Shown in pieces: positions 7,906-19,393 of a DNA stretch of 64,000 nt. The notes under the pieces were generated by a model that worked only from the letters and a program-made list of their open reading frames with translations, did not search any database and was not told the origin of the DNA. The DNA is taken from NCBI RefSeq assembly GCF_002752655.1, contig NZ_CP023737.1:682001-746000 (forward strand), read 5' to 3'. Source of the DNA: Methylosinus trichosporium OB3b. Its GTDB lineage: Bacteria; Pseudomonadota; Alphaproteobacteria; Rhizobiales; Beijerinckiaceae. Made by a program: the position numbers and the translations under genes. How positions within the stretch are numbered: the stretch's first letter is position 1; each line of letters opens with the position of its first letter.

Positions 7906-8382
7906 ATGACGCGCCCCGCCGACGATCCCTTCGACCTTCGCCGCTTCGTCGAGGCTCAGGCTCCGGTGATGGAGCGCGTTCTCGCCGAGCTGCGCGCCGG
8001 CCGCAAGCGCAGCCATTGGATGTGGTTCGTGTTTCCGCAGATCGAAGGGCTGGGCCGCAGCGCCATGGCGCAGACTTATGCGATTCACTCGGCCGCCGAG
8101 GCGCGCGCCTTTCTGGCGCATCCCCTGCTCGGCGACAGGCTGCGCGACTGCGTGCGCCTGGTTCTCGCCGCCGAGCGTCCGCTCGCCGCGATTTTCGGCG
8201 CGCCGGACGATGTGAAATTCCGCTCCTGCATGACCTTGTTCGCCGCCGCCGCGCCACAGGAGGCGCTGTTCACGGAGGCGTTGCGCCGGCTCTGCCACGG
8301 CGCGGCGGATCCGGCGACGCTGGCGCGGCTCGCCCTGCTCGACGACTCGGGCGCCGAACCGGCGCCCGAGCCACGCTCGTGA
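7906..8382 (+). CDS. DUF1810 family protein
   Basis: A 158-residue soluble protein with the DUF1810 signature RKRSHWMWFVFPQIEGLG at about 30-47, then the expected AEARAFLAHPLLG and DDVKFRSCMTLF segments. These resemble YbiA-neighbourhood/calpastatin-annotated proteins of unknown function. ATG 7906 follows GAGGAGAG, which supports this start. Convergent with the TonB receptor gene, which ends 4 bp away. Confidence 0.85.
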   Translation: MTRPADDPFDLRRFVEAQAPVMERVLAELRAGRKRSHWMWFVFPQIEGLGRSAMAQTYAIHSAAEARAFLAHPLLGDRLRDCVRLVLAAERPLAAIFGAPDDVKFRSCMTLFAAAAPQEALFTEALRRLCHGAADPATLARLALLDDSGAEPAPEPRS

Positions 8383-8385
8383 TAA

Positions 8386-10605
8386 TCAGAACTCGAAGCC
8401 CAGCGAACCGACGAAGCTGCGCGGCGCGCCGTAATAAGCGTTCGTTCCGGCGTCGGAATATTCGAAATATTTCGTGTCGCTGAGGTTCTTCACATTGAGC
8501 CGCGCCGTGACCTTGTGGCCGAGCACCTCGGTGCGATAGGCGGCCATGGCGTCGAAGCGGACATAGCCGGGCAGGATCCAGCTATTGGCGTCGTCGCCCC
8601 AGCGCCAGCTCATCGCATAGAGCCCGCCGCCGAGCTCGAAGCCCTCGCGGAGGCCCGGCGCCGTGTCCCATTTCGCCCAGAGATTGCCGACATGCGGCGC
8701 GACGCCGTTGAAGCCGTGGCCGCGGTTGCCATTGTCGTCCCGTGTCACCGTCGCCACGTCATAGGTGTAGCTGCCGATGAGGCTCAGATTTTCCGTCACC
8801 TGTCCGGCGAAATCGAGCTCCAGGCCCTCGCTCTCGACCTCACCGACCGCGATCATGAAGCCGGGGTTGGCCGGGTCGTTCTCCAGAATATTCTTGCGGC
8901 GCAGATTGAAATAGGTGGCCGAGGCGGTGACGCGCCCGTCGAGCCATTGCGACTTCAAGCCGCCTTCCCATTGCACAGCCGCCTCCGGGACCGGCGTCGC
9001 GCCGGTGCCGAGATTGGCGCCATTGCTCTGGCCGAAGGAGCGGACATAGCCGCCATAGACCGAGACATTGTCCATCAGCTGGTAGAGAACGGCCGCGCGC
9101 GGCGACAGCTTCGGCGAATCGGGAAGATGCAGGAGCGGATAGCCGGTGCAGGTCGGATAGCAGCGCGCGAGAAAGAAGCCGTAGGTCTCGGCCTGATCGA
9201 CCTCCGACTTGTCCCAGCGTCCGCCGAGCAGAATATGCAGCTTGTCGTCGAAGAGCGAGATCTGATCCTGCGCATAGACGCCGAAGTCGCGGTCGCGCTC
9301 ACGCCACGTATAATTTTGCGCCGCTTGATATTTGAGATTGTACAAAGTGGTGGTCAGATTGCCGCGCGTCGGCGTGTAGATGTCGAGCGGCGCGATGAAT
9401 GGCACGCCGCCGATGTAGTTCTGCGGCCCCCAATTGTCGACATAGGAGAACCAGTCCACGCCGGCGAGCAGCTTGTGCCGCGTCGGCCCGATCTCCACGT
9501 CGCCGATCAGATTGAGATTGGTCGAGAGAATGTTGCGCTCGAGTGGGTTGAAGATGAACCGACGGCGGATCGTTCTCTCGTCGCCGAGGAAGGCTGTCGC
9601 GAGCATCGCCTGCGTTTCACGACTGTCGACATAATGGAAATTATTCGTGATCTTCCATTTGTCGTCGAAGCGATAGGTCCAGTCATAGGCGAAGACGCTG
9701 CGATGAACCGTATAGGGGAAATCCGACCACATGATCGGATCGCTGACGCTGAAATTGCGCGGCAGATCGAGCGGCCGATCGCCGATCACCGGGATCTGGC
9801 CGGAGCCGGCGGGAGTCGTCTGCTTTTTCTCGTAATGCTCGAACTGCGCGTTGAACTCGAAATTCTCGGTCGGTCGGAAGGTGAGGAACAGCGCCACGGC
9901 GCCATTGTCGCGATGGTCGAAATCGGTGAAGGAGTCGGCGCGGTCATAGGCGCCCATGACGCGGTAGAGCACCGTCTTCGCCTCGTCGACCGGCCCGCCG
10001 ATGTCGAAGGTCGTGCGCGCGAGGCCGAAATTGCCGACCTGCTGCTGCACCGACGCGTGGAATTTCTCCTGAGGCTTCTTGGTCACCACATTGACGAAGC
10101 CGCCCGGCTCCATGCGCCCATAGAGAACGGAACTCGGCCCTTTGACGATCTCCACGCGGTCGGTGAAGGCGATCTCCTCGGACCCGAGGATGCCGCGCAT
10201 CTGCAAGCCGTTCCTATAAGTGACGCCATTGCCGCTGTTGAAGCCGCGAATTCGATATTGGTCGTAGAAGGTGCCCGGCTGCGCCTGCACGCCCGACACA
10301 TTCTTCACCGCCTCCATCGTGTTGAGGATCTGCTTGTCCTCGATCACCTCGCGCGGGACGATCTGCACGGCGACGGGCGTCTTCAGGAGCGGCGTGTCGG
10401 TCCTGGTGGCGGCGACAGTGCTGGAGCGGCGATAGCCGGTCTCCTTGCCGGGCTCCTGGCGGCCCGAGCCGCCCGCGCCATTCGCGGAACCGGCGCCGGC
10501 GATATCGATCGTCGGCAGAGCTTCCTGGGCGCGCGCCGCCGCGCAAGAGAGGGAAAGGGTGAGGGCGCCGAGGCAGACGCCGCGCGACAATTGTCCGAAT
10601 TGCAT
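8386..10605 (-). CDS. TonB-dependent siderophore (metallophore) receptor
   Basis: A 739-residue outer membrane receptor importing a ferric siderophore or similar chelate with energy from TonB. The signal peptide ends near Ala26 (AAARA|QEA), a TonB-box-like LPTIDI follows, then a plug domain (VQIVPREVIEDKQ, RIRGFNSGNG, VEIVKGPSSVLYGR, GGFVNVVTKKP, about 85-200) and a 22-strand barrel ending in Phe (VGSLGFEF). This pattern matches the FhuE/FpvA-type TIGR01783 family. No N-terminal signalling (STN) extension is present, and no FecI/FecR genes are nearby. ATG 10605 follows GAGGAG; upstream extensions were rejected. A DUF2946 gene lies 80 bp upstream on the same strand. The ligand cannot be told; the nearby DUF2946 raises copper as an option. 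Confidence 0.92.
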   Translation of the reverse strand: MQFGQLSRGVCLGALTLSLSCAAARAQEALPTIDIAGAGSANGAGGSGRQEPGKETGYRRSSTVAATRTDTPLLKTPVAVQIVPREVIEDKQILNTMEAVKNVSGVQAQPGTFYDQYRIRGFNSGNGVTYRNGLQMRGILGSEEIAFTDRVEIVKGPSSVLYGRMEPGGFVNVVTKKPQEKFHASVQQQVGNFGLARTTFDIGGPVDEAKTVLYRVMGAYDRADSFTDFDHRDNGAVALFLTFRPTENFEFNAQFEHYEKKQTTPAGSGQIPVIGDRPLDLPRNFSVSDPIMWSDFPYTVHRSVFAYDWTYRFDDKWKITNNFHYVDSRETQAMLATAFLGDERTIRRRFIFNPLERNILSTNLNLIGDVEIGPTRHKLLAGVDWFSYVDNWGPQNYIGGVPFIAPLDIYTPTRGNLTTTLYNLKYQAAQNYTWRERDRDFGVYAQDQISLFDDKLHILLGGRWDKSEVDQAETYGFFLARCYPTCTGYPLLHLPDSPKLSPRAAVLYQLMDNVSVYGGYVRSFGQSNGANLGTGATPVPEAAVQWEGGLKSQWLDGRVTASATYFNLRRKNILENDPANPGFMIAVGEVESEGLELDFAGQVTENLSLIGSYTYDVATVTRDDNGNRGHGFNGVAPHVGNLWAKWDTAPGLREGFELGGGLYAMSWRWGDDANSWILPGYVRFDAMAAYRTEVLGHKVTARLNVKNLSDTKYFEYSDAGTNAYYGAPRSFVGSLGFEF

Positions 10606-10685
10606 GATGATCTCCTCGATGCGACGCGCAGCGCCGCCCGGGACCGAAGGATGGATTTGCGGCCGAAAAGCCGCGCTCGCTCGGT

Positions 10686-11117
10686 TCAGGAGAGGCGTGG
10701 AGGCGCGCGCGACGACCAGGAACTGGTCCAGCCCGTCGGCGGACGCGCCGGCGGCTCGGCGACGCGGGCCTCGGCGCTCTCTTCCGGCGCCGTGCGCGGC
10801 GCCGGAAGAGCCGGCCCGGGGACGACGCCGTCCAGGGCGGGATCGCTGTGGGAGATCGGGCAGAAGGCGCAATGATGATGTGCGGAGGGGCGCTCCGGCC
10901 GTCCGCCGCCATGGCCATCCTCCGCTCGGCAGAACTCGCCGGACATGGCGAGAGCCGCGCCCGCGGCCCCCGAGGCGAAGGCGACGCGCCCATCGGGCGA
11001 CAGGACGAAGGCGAGAATCTGCACCAGGAAGGACAGTGCGGCGACGCAGGCCGAAAAGCGCGACGCGCGCGCAATTCCCCTGCCCTCCGCGTCCATTCCC
11101 GTCAGTCCGCTCATCAT
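10686..11117 (-). CDS. DUF2946-like membrane protein with His/Cys motif
   Basis: A 143-residue protein with one or two hydrophobic segments (ACVAALSFLVQILAFVLS, about 23-40) and the motif HHHCAFC (about 75-81), typical of DUF2946 proteins, which are often found near copper genes and TonB receptors. The C-terminus is Pro/Ala-rich. Start chosen at ATG 11117 after AGGCGAGG. It lies just upstream of the receptor gene and may form an operon with it. A periplasmic metal-binding role is an inference from the His-Cys cluster. Confidence 0.65.
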   Translation of the reverse strand: MMSGLTGMDAEGRGIARASRFSACVAALSFLVQILAFVLSPDGRVAFASGAAGAALAMSGEFCRAEDGHGGGRPERPSAHHHCAFCPISHSDPALDGVVPGPALPAPRTAPEESAEARVAEPPARPPTGWTSSWSSRAPPRLS

Positions 11118-11366
11118 GCCTCGCCTGTGGCCGGATCGAAGCTTCCCGACCGCGTCGGAGAAGACGTCCCTGGTCGGACGTCGCACGCGGATGGTCACAT
11201 CGGAATCTCGCGGCGCGGCGCCGCCACGAATTCCGCGGGACTGTGGCTTCGCTGCAACAGACGAGCCGGCGCTTGCCATTGAAAATGCGAGAGACAATAG
11301 TCGGACGCAGGCTCGGCTGCGGCCTTCGCGGTCGATCGAGAGCATCTCGCGCAGGGAGCGGCGTCC

Positions 11367-12044
11367 ATGCGAATTCTGCTGGTCGAGGACAATCGGCGCC
11401 TCGCCGACCAGGTGGCGAAGCGCATGCGGAGCGCGGGCTTCGCCGTCGACCTCGCCGAAACGCTCGAGCTCGCGTCGGCGGCGCTCGCCGACCACCCCTA
11501 TCCGATCGTGGTGCTCGACCGCCGGTTGCCGGACGGCGATGGTCTCGCCATGGTGGCCGAGGTCCGCCACCGGCATCCGGCGAGCCGCGTGCTCATCCTG
11601 ACTGCGCTCGACACGGTCGACGACCGCATCGCCGGTCTCGACGCCGGGGCGGACGATTATCTGGTCAAGCCCTTCGATCTCGAGGAGCTGATGGCCCGCA
11701 TCCGCGCCAATCTGCGGCGCGCGGTCGACGACGGCGCGCCGCCGGTCACGGTCGGCGCGCTGACCTTCGATCTGTCGACGCGCATGGTCTCGGTCGCCGG
11801 ACGTCCGGCGCTGTTTCACAATCGCGAGCTGGCCTTGCTCGAGTCCTTGATGCGGCGCGCCGGAGTCATCGTGCGCCGAGACACGCTGATGTCGGAAATC
11901 TGGGGATTCGACGACGATGTCCACCCCCACGCTCTGACGATGCTCGTCGGCCGCCTGCGGGTCCATCTGGACGAGATGGAGGCGGGCGCGCAGATCCACT
12001 CGGCGCGCGGCGTCGGCTATATGATCGCCGCGAGAGGAAAATGA
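11367..12044 (+). CDS. OmpR-family response regulator
   Basis: A 225-residue regulator: the receiver domain (about 1-115) has the acidic pair ED (8-9), phospho-acceptor Asp51 in VVLDRRLPDGDG, and the conserved Lys in YLVKPFDL; the winged-helix DNA-binding domain (about 125-222) has the expected LTMLVGRLRVHLDE and GVGYMI segments. Its stop overlaps the start of the histidine kinase by 4 bp (ATGA), so the two form a translationally coupled pair. The pair is divergent from the DUF2946/receptor genes and may regulate them; the sequence does not prove this. Confidence 0.93.
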   Translation: MRILLVEDNRRLADQVAKRMRSAGFAVDLAETLELASAALADHPYPIVVLDRRLPDGDGLAMVAEVRHRHPASRVLILTALDTVDDRIAGLDAGADDYLVKPFDLEELMARIRANLRRAVDDGAPPVTVGALTFDLSTRMVSVAGRPALFHNRELALLESLMRRAGVIVRRDTLMSEIWGFDDDVHPHALTMLVGRLRVHLDEMEAGAQIHSARGVGYMIAARGK

Positions 12045-13429
12045 GCCGCGCTCCCTCGCTGACGGGTCGTCTCACCTTCATCATCCTGCTCGTCGAATTC
12101 GTCGGCGCCTTCGTCGCCTTGTCGACCTCCTACTCCCTCGAGCTCTTGGGACTGGTCGGCAATCGGGACATGCTGATCTCGGATTATGCGATCAACCATG
12201 TTCACCGCCTCGTCGTCGACTCGCTGACACGGGACGAGACGGGCGCGCTCGGCGTCGCGCCGACGGCGGCGCTGCGCTCGCGCCTTTCGCGCACGCCGAG
12301 CCTGCAATTCGCCGTGTTCGAGGCGCTGGATCGCCCGGCCCTGCCCGGCTCCTCGGCCGAGCTCTCGGCGCTGCTGAAGCACGACGGGGCGCTGAAGAGC
12401 CGCGGCCAGCGCTTCGCCATCGCCGCCAGGCCAGGACGCGACGGCAGAGGCTATCTGATCGTCGACGAGACGCCCCACGGCCGCCTGCTCGTCGCCGCCA
12501 GCGGCTATGACATCGAATGGTCCGACTGGTTCTATCTGCTGAGCGACGACATCGGCTTCACCGGCGCCTTCGTCCTCGTCGTCGCGCTCGCCTCCGCGGC
12601 GGCGACCTGGCGCGGCGTGAGAGACGCGCTGGCGCCCTTGCGCCGCATCGCCGCCGACGCCCGCGGCATCGACATGTCCTCGCTCGGCCAGGGCGTCGAT
12701 CCGACCGGAGCCCCTGCGGAGGTGCGGCCGGTCATCGACGCGATGAACGAGGCGCTGGCGCGGCTCGACGCGAGCGTCATGCGCATGCGTCGTTACACGG
12801 CCAACGCCGCTCACGAGCTGCGCACGCCGCTCGCCATTCTGCGCGCGCGGCTTCAGAACGAGGAGGAGCCGAGCTTCAAGGCCGATCTCGAGCAGGACAC
12901 GCGGCAGCTGCAGGCGATCGTCGAGCAGATGCTGATCGCCGCCCGGCTCGGCGAAGGGCAGGTCTCGCTCGAGGAGGAGGTCGATCTCGCCGAAACCGTG
13001 TGGAGCGTCGTCGCCGGCCGCGCGCCGCTCGCGATCCGCTGTGGACGTCAGATCGAATTCGAGACCATAGGCGCGCCCTCTTTCGTCCGCGGCAATGCGC
13101 GCGCCATCGCCTCCGTCATCGGCAATCTCGTCGACAATGCGCTGCGCGCCGAGCCGGAGGGCGGCGTCGTCCTCGCGCGCGTGGCCGACGCGACGGTCGA
13201 GATCATCGATCACGGAGACGGGGTGGCGCCGACGGATCGCGAGGCGATCTTCGAGCCGTTCTGGCGCAAGAGCGAAGCCACGCCCGGAACCGGCCTCGGC
13301 CTCGCGGTCGCCAAGGAGCTGATGGACAAGATGAGCGGACGCATTTTCGTCGACACGACGCCGGGCGGCGGCGCCACCTTCAGGCTGTCGTTCCCCGCAA
13401 CGCCGAAACGCGCCGGCCCCATCGCCTGA
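12041..13429 (+). CDS. Sensor histidine kinase, partner of the adjacent response regulator
   Basis: A 462-residue membrane kinase. TM1 is at about 10-32, a periplasmic region at 33-165, and TM2 at about 170-190 (GAFVLVVALASAAAT), followed by a HAMP-like linker, HisKA with the phospho-His in NAAHELRTPLA, and the ATPase domain with N box (GNLVDNAL), G1 (DHGDGVAP) and G2 (GTGLGLAVAKEL). The ATG overlaps the regulator's TGA. The sensor domain is not one I recognise, so the signal is unknown. A metal or envelope signal would fit the neighbouring receptor genes. Confidence 0.92.
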   Translation: MSRAPSLTGRLTFIILLVEFVGAFVALSTSYSLELLGLVGNRDMLISDYAINHVHRLVVDSLTRDETGALGVAPTAALRSRLSRTPSLQFAVFEALDRPALPGSSAELSALLKHDGALKSRGQRFAIAARPGRDGRGYLIVDETPHGRLLVAASGYDIEWSDWFYLLSDDIGFTGAFVLVVALASAAATWRGVRDALAPLRRIAADARGIDMSSLGQGVDPTGAPAEVRPVIDAMNEALARLDASVMRMRRYTANAAHELRTPLAILRARLQNEEEPSFKADLEQDTRQLQAIVEQMLIAARLGEGQVSLEEEVDLAETVWSVVAGRAPLAIRCGRQIEFETIGAPSFVRGNARAIASVIGNLVDNALRAEPEGGVVLARVADATVEIIDHGDGVAPTDREAIFEPFWRKSEATPGTGLGLAVAKELMDKMSGRIFVDTTPGGGATFRLSFPATPKRAGPIA

Positions 13430-13431
13430 GA

Positions 13432-13665
13432 TCAGAAGGACGAGGGGCGCTCGATGACGCGAGTGCGCGGCGCGAGCGCGCGGACGAGGAGGGCGAGCAC
13501 GGCGAGAGCGCAGAGCGCGGCCAGTATGGCCAGCGCCCAATCTCCGATATTGGCCGAGCCCGGTGACTGAATCACCGACTGCACCGCTCCGACGCCCTTC
13601 TTCCAGACACAGCTCGTCGCTTCGCAGAACGCCATCTCGGCGAGCGGCTGATCGCACGGATCCAT
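13432..13665 (-). CDS. Small membrane protein of unknown function
   Basis: A 77-residue product (start ATG 13665 after AAAAGGGAACG) with two Cys-containing N-terminal segments (DPCDQPLAEMAFCEATSC) and one C-terminal membrane helix (about 43-63). It is convergent with the kinase gene, ending 2 bp from its stop. No family recognised; the coding status rests on the ribosome site and the hydrophobic helix. Confidence 0.5.
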   Translation of the reverse strand: MDPCDQPLAEMAFCEATSCVWKKGVGAVQSVIQSPGSANIGDWALAILAALCALAVLALLVRALAPRTRVIERPSSF

Positions 13666-14020
13666 CGTCTCGTTCCCTTTTCGCCTTGCGGATTTAGCTA
13701 GGCGGAGCCGACCGGACTTCAATCCTCGCGCGCAGCGACGGGAGATTTCGACGGCGAGGCTCGAGCAGCGACTCGCGCCGGGCCCGAGTAGCGCGCCGAA
13801 AAGTAGAATTCGCCGAGTCGAGACCAGCGACGCGCGCGCCGCACGCGATCAATATCCTCATGTCGAGCGAATCTTCTCGACAATCACTAAGTAGTCGCGC
13901 ACTCTAGCGGGGTTCAGTGATTCCGTTCATCCTGACGCGGGCTCCATTCGTGAGCTCGATTCGCCCGACGAACGCTGTCGCCGCCCGATCTTCCCCATTC
14001 TGCACCCGCGCCGGAGACCC
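13666..14020. other. Intergenic region without a visible gene
   Basis: This 355-bp region lies between divergent genes. I see no open frame with a ribosome site and no clear hairpin. It presumably holds the two promoters. Confidence 0.5.
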
Positions 14021-14755
14021 ATGCGCCGCCCGATTCGCCCCTTCGTCACGGAATATAAAACGCGTTCGGCCAAGCCCGCGTCGCGCGGCGCCGCCGAGGA
14101 CGCCGCCCCCGAGCCGACGCCGCGCTTCCTCGAGGCGCCCCCTCCGCCGCCGCCGCGCCTCCGCGAGTCCGAGGACAGCTATGAGGCGGCGATGCGCGCC
14201 GCGGACCTCGTCTTCGGCAAGAAGGTCGTCGTTCCGCCGCTCGCCCCGCAGCCGGAGATTGCGCCCGATCCCGAGCCGATCCTGGCGGAAGCCGTGGCGC
14301 TCTTCGTCGCCCAGCCCGCTCCGGTCGAAGCTCCCGCCCCTCGGCCCACCGGCCGCATTCTGCCCAGCCTCATCGAGGTGGAGGTCGCGCCGCCGCACGA
14401 GCCCGAGCCGCCGCCGCGCAAGCGCGGACGTCCGCGCAAGACGCCCGCGCCGGCGCCAGCCGCCGAGCAGGAGGCGGAGATCGCTATCGCCGTCGCCATC
14501 ACGCCGGCCCCACGCAAGCCGCGCCGCCCGGCCTCCGCGCCCGCGCCGCGCCCGACCTTCGCCGCGATCGAGGAGCTGGACCTCGAAGCCGAGCTCGACG
14601 ACGAGATCGTGATCGATCTGGACGAGGACGAAGAGCCGACGGCCGAGACGCCGCGCCGCGTCAGCCGCATTCAGGCGCGATGGGTGCGGCGGACGGAGCT
14701 GATGGCGGGAGAGCGGTGGAAGCGCCGCCTGCCGACTTCGTCTCGACTGCGGTGA
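14021..14755 (+). CDS. Pro/Ala-rich protein with AT-hook-like motif
   Basis: A 244-residue low-complexity protein. The N-terminus RRPIRPFVTEYKTRS is a segment I associate with conserved hypothetical proteins of Rhizobiales. The middle is Pro/Glu/Ala-rich and contains KRGRPRKTP (about 129-137), an AT-hook-like core that could bind the minor groove. A strongly acidic run (DLEAELDDEIVIDLDEDEE) precedes a basic C-terminus (RWVRRTELMAGERWKRR). A nucleoid-associated role is possible but unproven. Confidence 0.6.
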   Translation: MRRPIRPFVTEYKTRSAKPASRGAAEDAAPEPTPRFLEAPPPPPPRLRESEDSYEAAMRAADLVFGKKVVVPPLAPQPEIAPDPEPILAEAVALFVAQPAPVEAPAPRPTGRILPSLIEVEVAPPHEPEPPPRKRGRPRKTPAPAPAAEQEAEIAIAVAITPAPRKPRRPASAPAPRPTFAAIEELDLEAELDDEIVIDLDEDEEPTAETPRRVSRIQARWVRRTELMAGERWKRRLPTSSRLR

Positions 14756-14849
14756 CCCCGCCCGGCGTCGCCGCGACCGATCTTCGGCTCGACCTCGGCT
14801 GCGCAAACTTCTTGCCCATCGCCACGATCGGCGTCATATACTGCGTGCG

Positions 14850-15128
14850 ATGACAGACTCTCAGGAAGCCAAGCTCATCGAGGCCTTGAAAAAGGTCGAC
14901 GCCCATGGGGACATCGCGCCCCCCCATGTGCAGGACCCTATGACCATGGCTCTGCGTCAGCGCGCCATTCAGAACGATCTGATGCGCTGGGACGACAGTC
15001 GTGGCCGCTATGTGCTGACCGGCACCGGCCGCACGCGCATCACAGCGCGCAACCGAACGCCCGGCGCGGTGCTGCGCTTCCGCCGCCGCGACGAGATCGA
15101 CGGCGCGCCGCAGCGCAAGGCGGACTGA
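14850..15128 (+). CDS. Conserved hypothetical protein
   Basis: A 92-residue soluble protein with a helical N-terminus (SQEAKLIEALKKVDAHGDI) and the segment RWDDSRGRYVLTGTGRTRI, which looks like a small winged or beta-hairpin element. No family identified. It is in the same orientation as the AT-hook-like gene, 94 bp downstream. Codon use is like the neighbours, which supports a real gene. Confidence 0.6.
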   Translation: MTDSQEAKLIEALKKVDAHGDIAPPHVQDPMTMALRQRAIQNDLMRWDDSRGRYVLTGTGRTRITARNRTPGAVLRFRRRDEIDGAPQRKAD

Positions 15129-15144
15129 CGGGCCGATCGGACGC

Positions 15145-15684
15145 TCATGTCTGCAGGTGGCGCAGGACGCAGTCCGCGCGCAATTCGACAGTCGATTTCG
15201 GAATGATCACCATTTCGTAGCCGAGCGCTGGATAGACCTGCGTCAACCGTTGGAATTCGGCAACCGCCTCCTCGAATCCGTGCCGCCGTTCGCTGTCGCT
15301 CGCATAGATCTCGGGCCATGGCGGCGTCATGAACACGCGGCGATGATAGCGATGCGCGGCCCCCAGAGAGGTCAGCGCTGGAGTTCCCGCGAAATGCTCC
15401 AGCGCCGCCGCAGCGTCGATCAGCCCCCGATCGAAAAACACCCACCCGTCCCGAGAGTCCCGAGAAGCCGCGGAGGAACGGTCGGCCAGCGCCATATCGA
15501 TGGCGCGGCGCGCGAACGCCGCGCCGTTCGTCCAAGGCAGCGCCGCGCCGTCGCCGGCGAGCTCCTGCTCGACAATTCTGCGCCCCGGCTCCTCGACGAC
15601 GGCATAGCCGCGTCGGGCCAGCTCCAGGAGCAGCGTCGACTTTCCGCCGCCGGAGCAGCCGGAAATCACGACAAATCGATCCAT
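15145..15684 (-). CDS. AAA/P-loop ATPase or kinase-like protein
   Basis: A 179-residue protein with a P-loop at its N-terminus (VISGCSGGGKSTLLLELARRG, of which GCSGGGKST is the Walker A) and a later FFDRGLID, typical of the small predicted P-loop ATPases annotated as AAA family (DUF4435/AAA_28-like). Start at ATG 15684 gives the usual N-terminal position of the P-loop. It is the last gene of an apparent operon with PPK2 (17-bp gap) and the H+-ATPase. Substrate unknown; a nucleotide-dependent phosphotransferase is possible. Confidence 0.75.
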   Translation of the reverse strand: MDRFVVISGCSGGGKSTLLLELARRGYAVVEEPGRRIVEQELAGDGAALPWTNGAAFARRAIDMALADRSSAASRDSRDGWVFFDRGLIDAAAALEHFAGTPALTSLGAAHRYHRRVFMTPPWPEIYASDSERRHGFEEAVAEFQRLTQVYPALGYEMVIIPKSTVELRADCVLRHLQT

Positions 15685-15701
15685 TCCCCTCCCCGCCGCG
15701 G

Positions 15702-16550
15702 TCAGTCGCCGCCGTTCTTCTCCCGCTCCTCGGCCGCGTGATATTTGGCGGCGATCTCTTTCAGATCGACGCGCGTCGGCGGCAGCTTCAGCTTCATCTC
15801 CTCGAGCGTGTCGACGACGATGCGCGAGATCACGAGATCGCGATACCATTTGTGATTCGATGGAATCACGAACCAGGGCGCATGCTTCGTGCTGGTCGCC
15901 TCCAAGGTCTCCTCATAGGCCTTCACATATTGCGGCCAAAATCCGCGCTCCGTATAGTCGCTCTCGCTGATCTTCCAATTGCGCGCCGGATCGTCGAGCC
16001 GCTGCTTGAAGCGCGCGAGCTGCTCCTGCGGGCTGATGTGTAGATAGAATTTCAAGATGCGCACATCGCCGTCACGGCCGAGCAGATGCTCGAAGGCGTT
16101 GATCTCGTCATAGCGTTTCGACCAGACGTCGCGCGGAACGAGACCATGCACGCGCACGACGAGCACATCCTCGTAATGCGAGCGGTTGAAGATGGTCACA
16201 TGGCCGCGCGGCGGCGCCTGCGCATGCACGCGCCAGAGGAAGTCATGCGATTGCTCGAGCGGCGTCGGCTGCTTGAAGCAGGCGACGGTGACGCCTTGCG
16301 GATTCATCCCCGAGAACAAATGCCGGATCGTGCCGTCCTTGCCGCCGGCGTCGAGCGCCTGCAGCACGATGAGCAGCGCCTGCGCGCCATCGGCGTAGAG
16401 CAGATATTGCGCTTTCGCCATGCGCGCGACATGCTCCTCGATCTTGGGCAGCGCCTCGTGATGCGATTTGTGCTTGCCGGTGTCGGACGGATCGAAATCG
16501 GCGAGACGGACTTTCGCGCCTGGCGCGATCTGATATCGACTCCAATCCAT
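15702..16550 (-). CDS. ppk2: Polyphosphate kinase 2 family protein (PPK2)
   Basis: A 282-residue single-domain PPK2, which uses polyphosphate to phosphorylate nucleotides (or the reverse). Walker A is LDAGGKDGTIRH (about 66-77), the lid/Walker B region NRSHYEDVLVVRVHG (about 121-135), and the family segments RFKQRLDDPARNWKISESD and WFVIPSNHKWYRDL are present. Length is normal for a one-domain enzyme. Located 10 bp downstream of the P-type ATPase gene, which suggests co-expression of polyphosphate-driven nucleotide regeneration with ATP-dependent H+ pumping. Nucleotide preference cannot be read from sequence alone. Confidence 0.9.
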   Translation of the reverse strand: MDWSRYQIAPGAKVRLADFDPSDTGKHKSHHEALPKIEEHVARMAKAQYLLYADGAQALLIVLQALDAGGKDGTIRHLFSGMNPQGVTVACFKQPTPLEQSHDFLWRVHAQAPPRGHVTIFNRSHYEDVLVVRVHGLVPRDVWSKRYDEINAFEHLLGRDGDVRILKFYLHISPQEQLARFKQRLDDPARNWKISESDYTERGFWPQYVKAYEETLEATSTKHAPWFVIPSNHKWYRDLVISRIVVDTLEEMKLKLPPTRVDLKEIAAKYHAAEEREKNGGD

Positions 16551-16560
16551 TGTCCCCTCC

Positions 16561-19173
<2,613 letters not shown>

Positions 19174-19393
19174 GGACGCTCTCCCTCGCGCGCGAAGCGC
19201 ATTGCGGCGATCGGCCGGGCCGCGCCGTTCGTTGGTTGGCGTCGATCAGAAATAGCGCGGCCGACGCCACAAAATAGCCTTCGCGAAATGGTGAACGCGC
19301 GTCGCGGCTCGTTTACCATCGCAGGGACGAATCGCCGGAGCATTCCGAACGGAACGCGCTCCAGCGAAGAATGCGAGAGTGGAGGAGTGTCGG

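Noticed and set aside
8515..10875. A very long open frame antisense to the TonB-dependent receptor gene
   Set aside because: High GC opens the complementary frame. Its translation is Arg/Glu/Ala-rich with no motif, while the minus strand encodes a complete receptor with signal peptide and C-terminal Phe.
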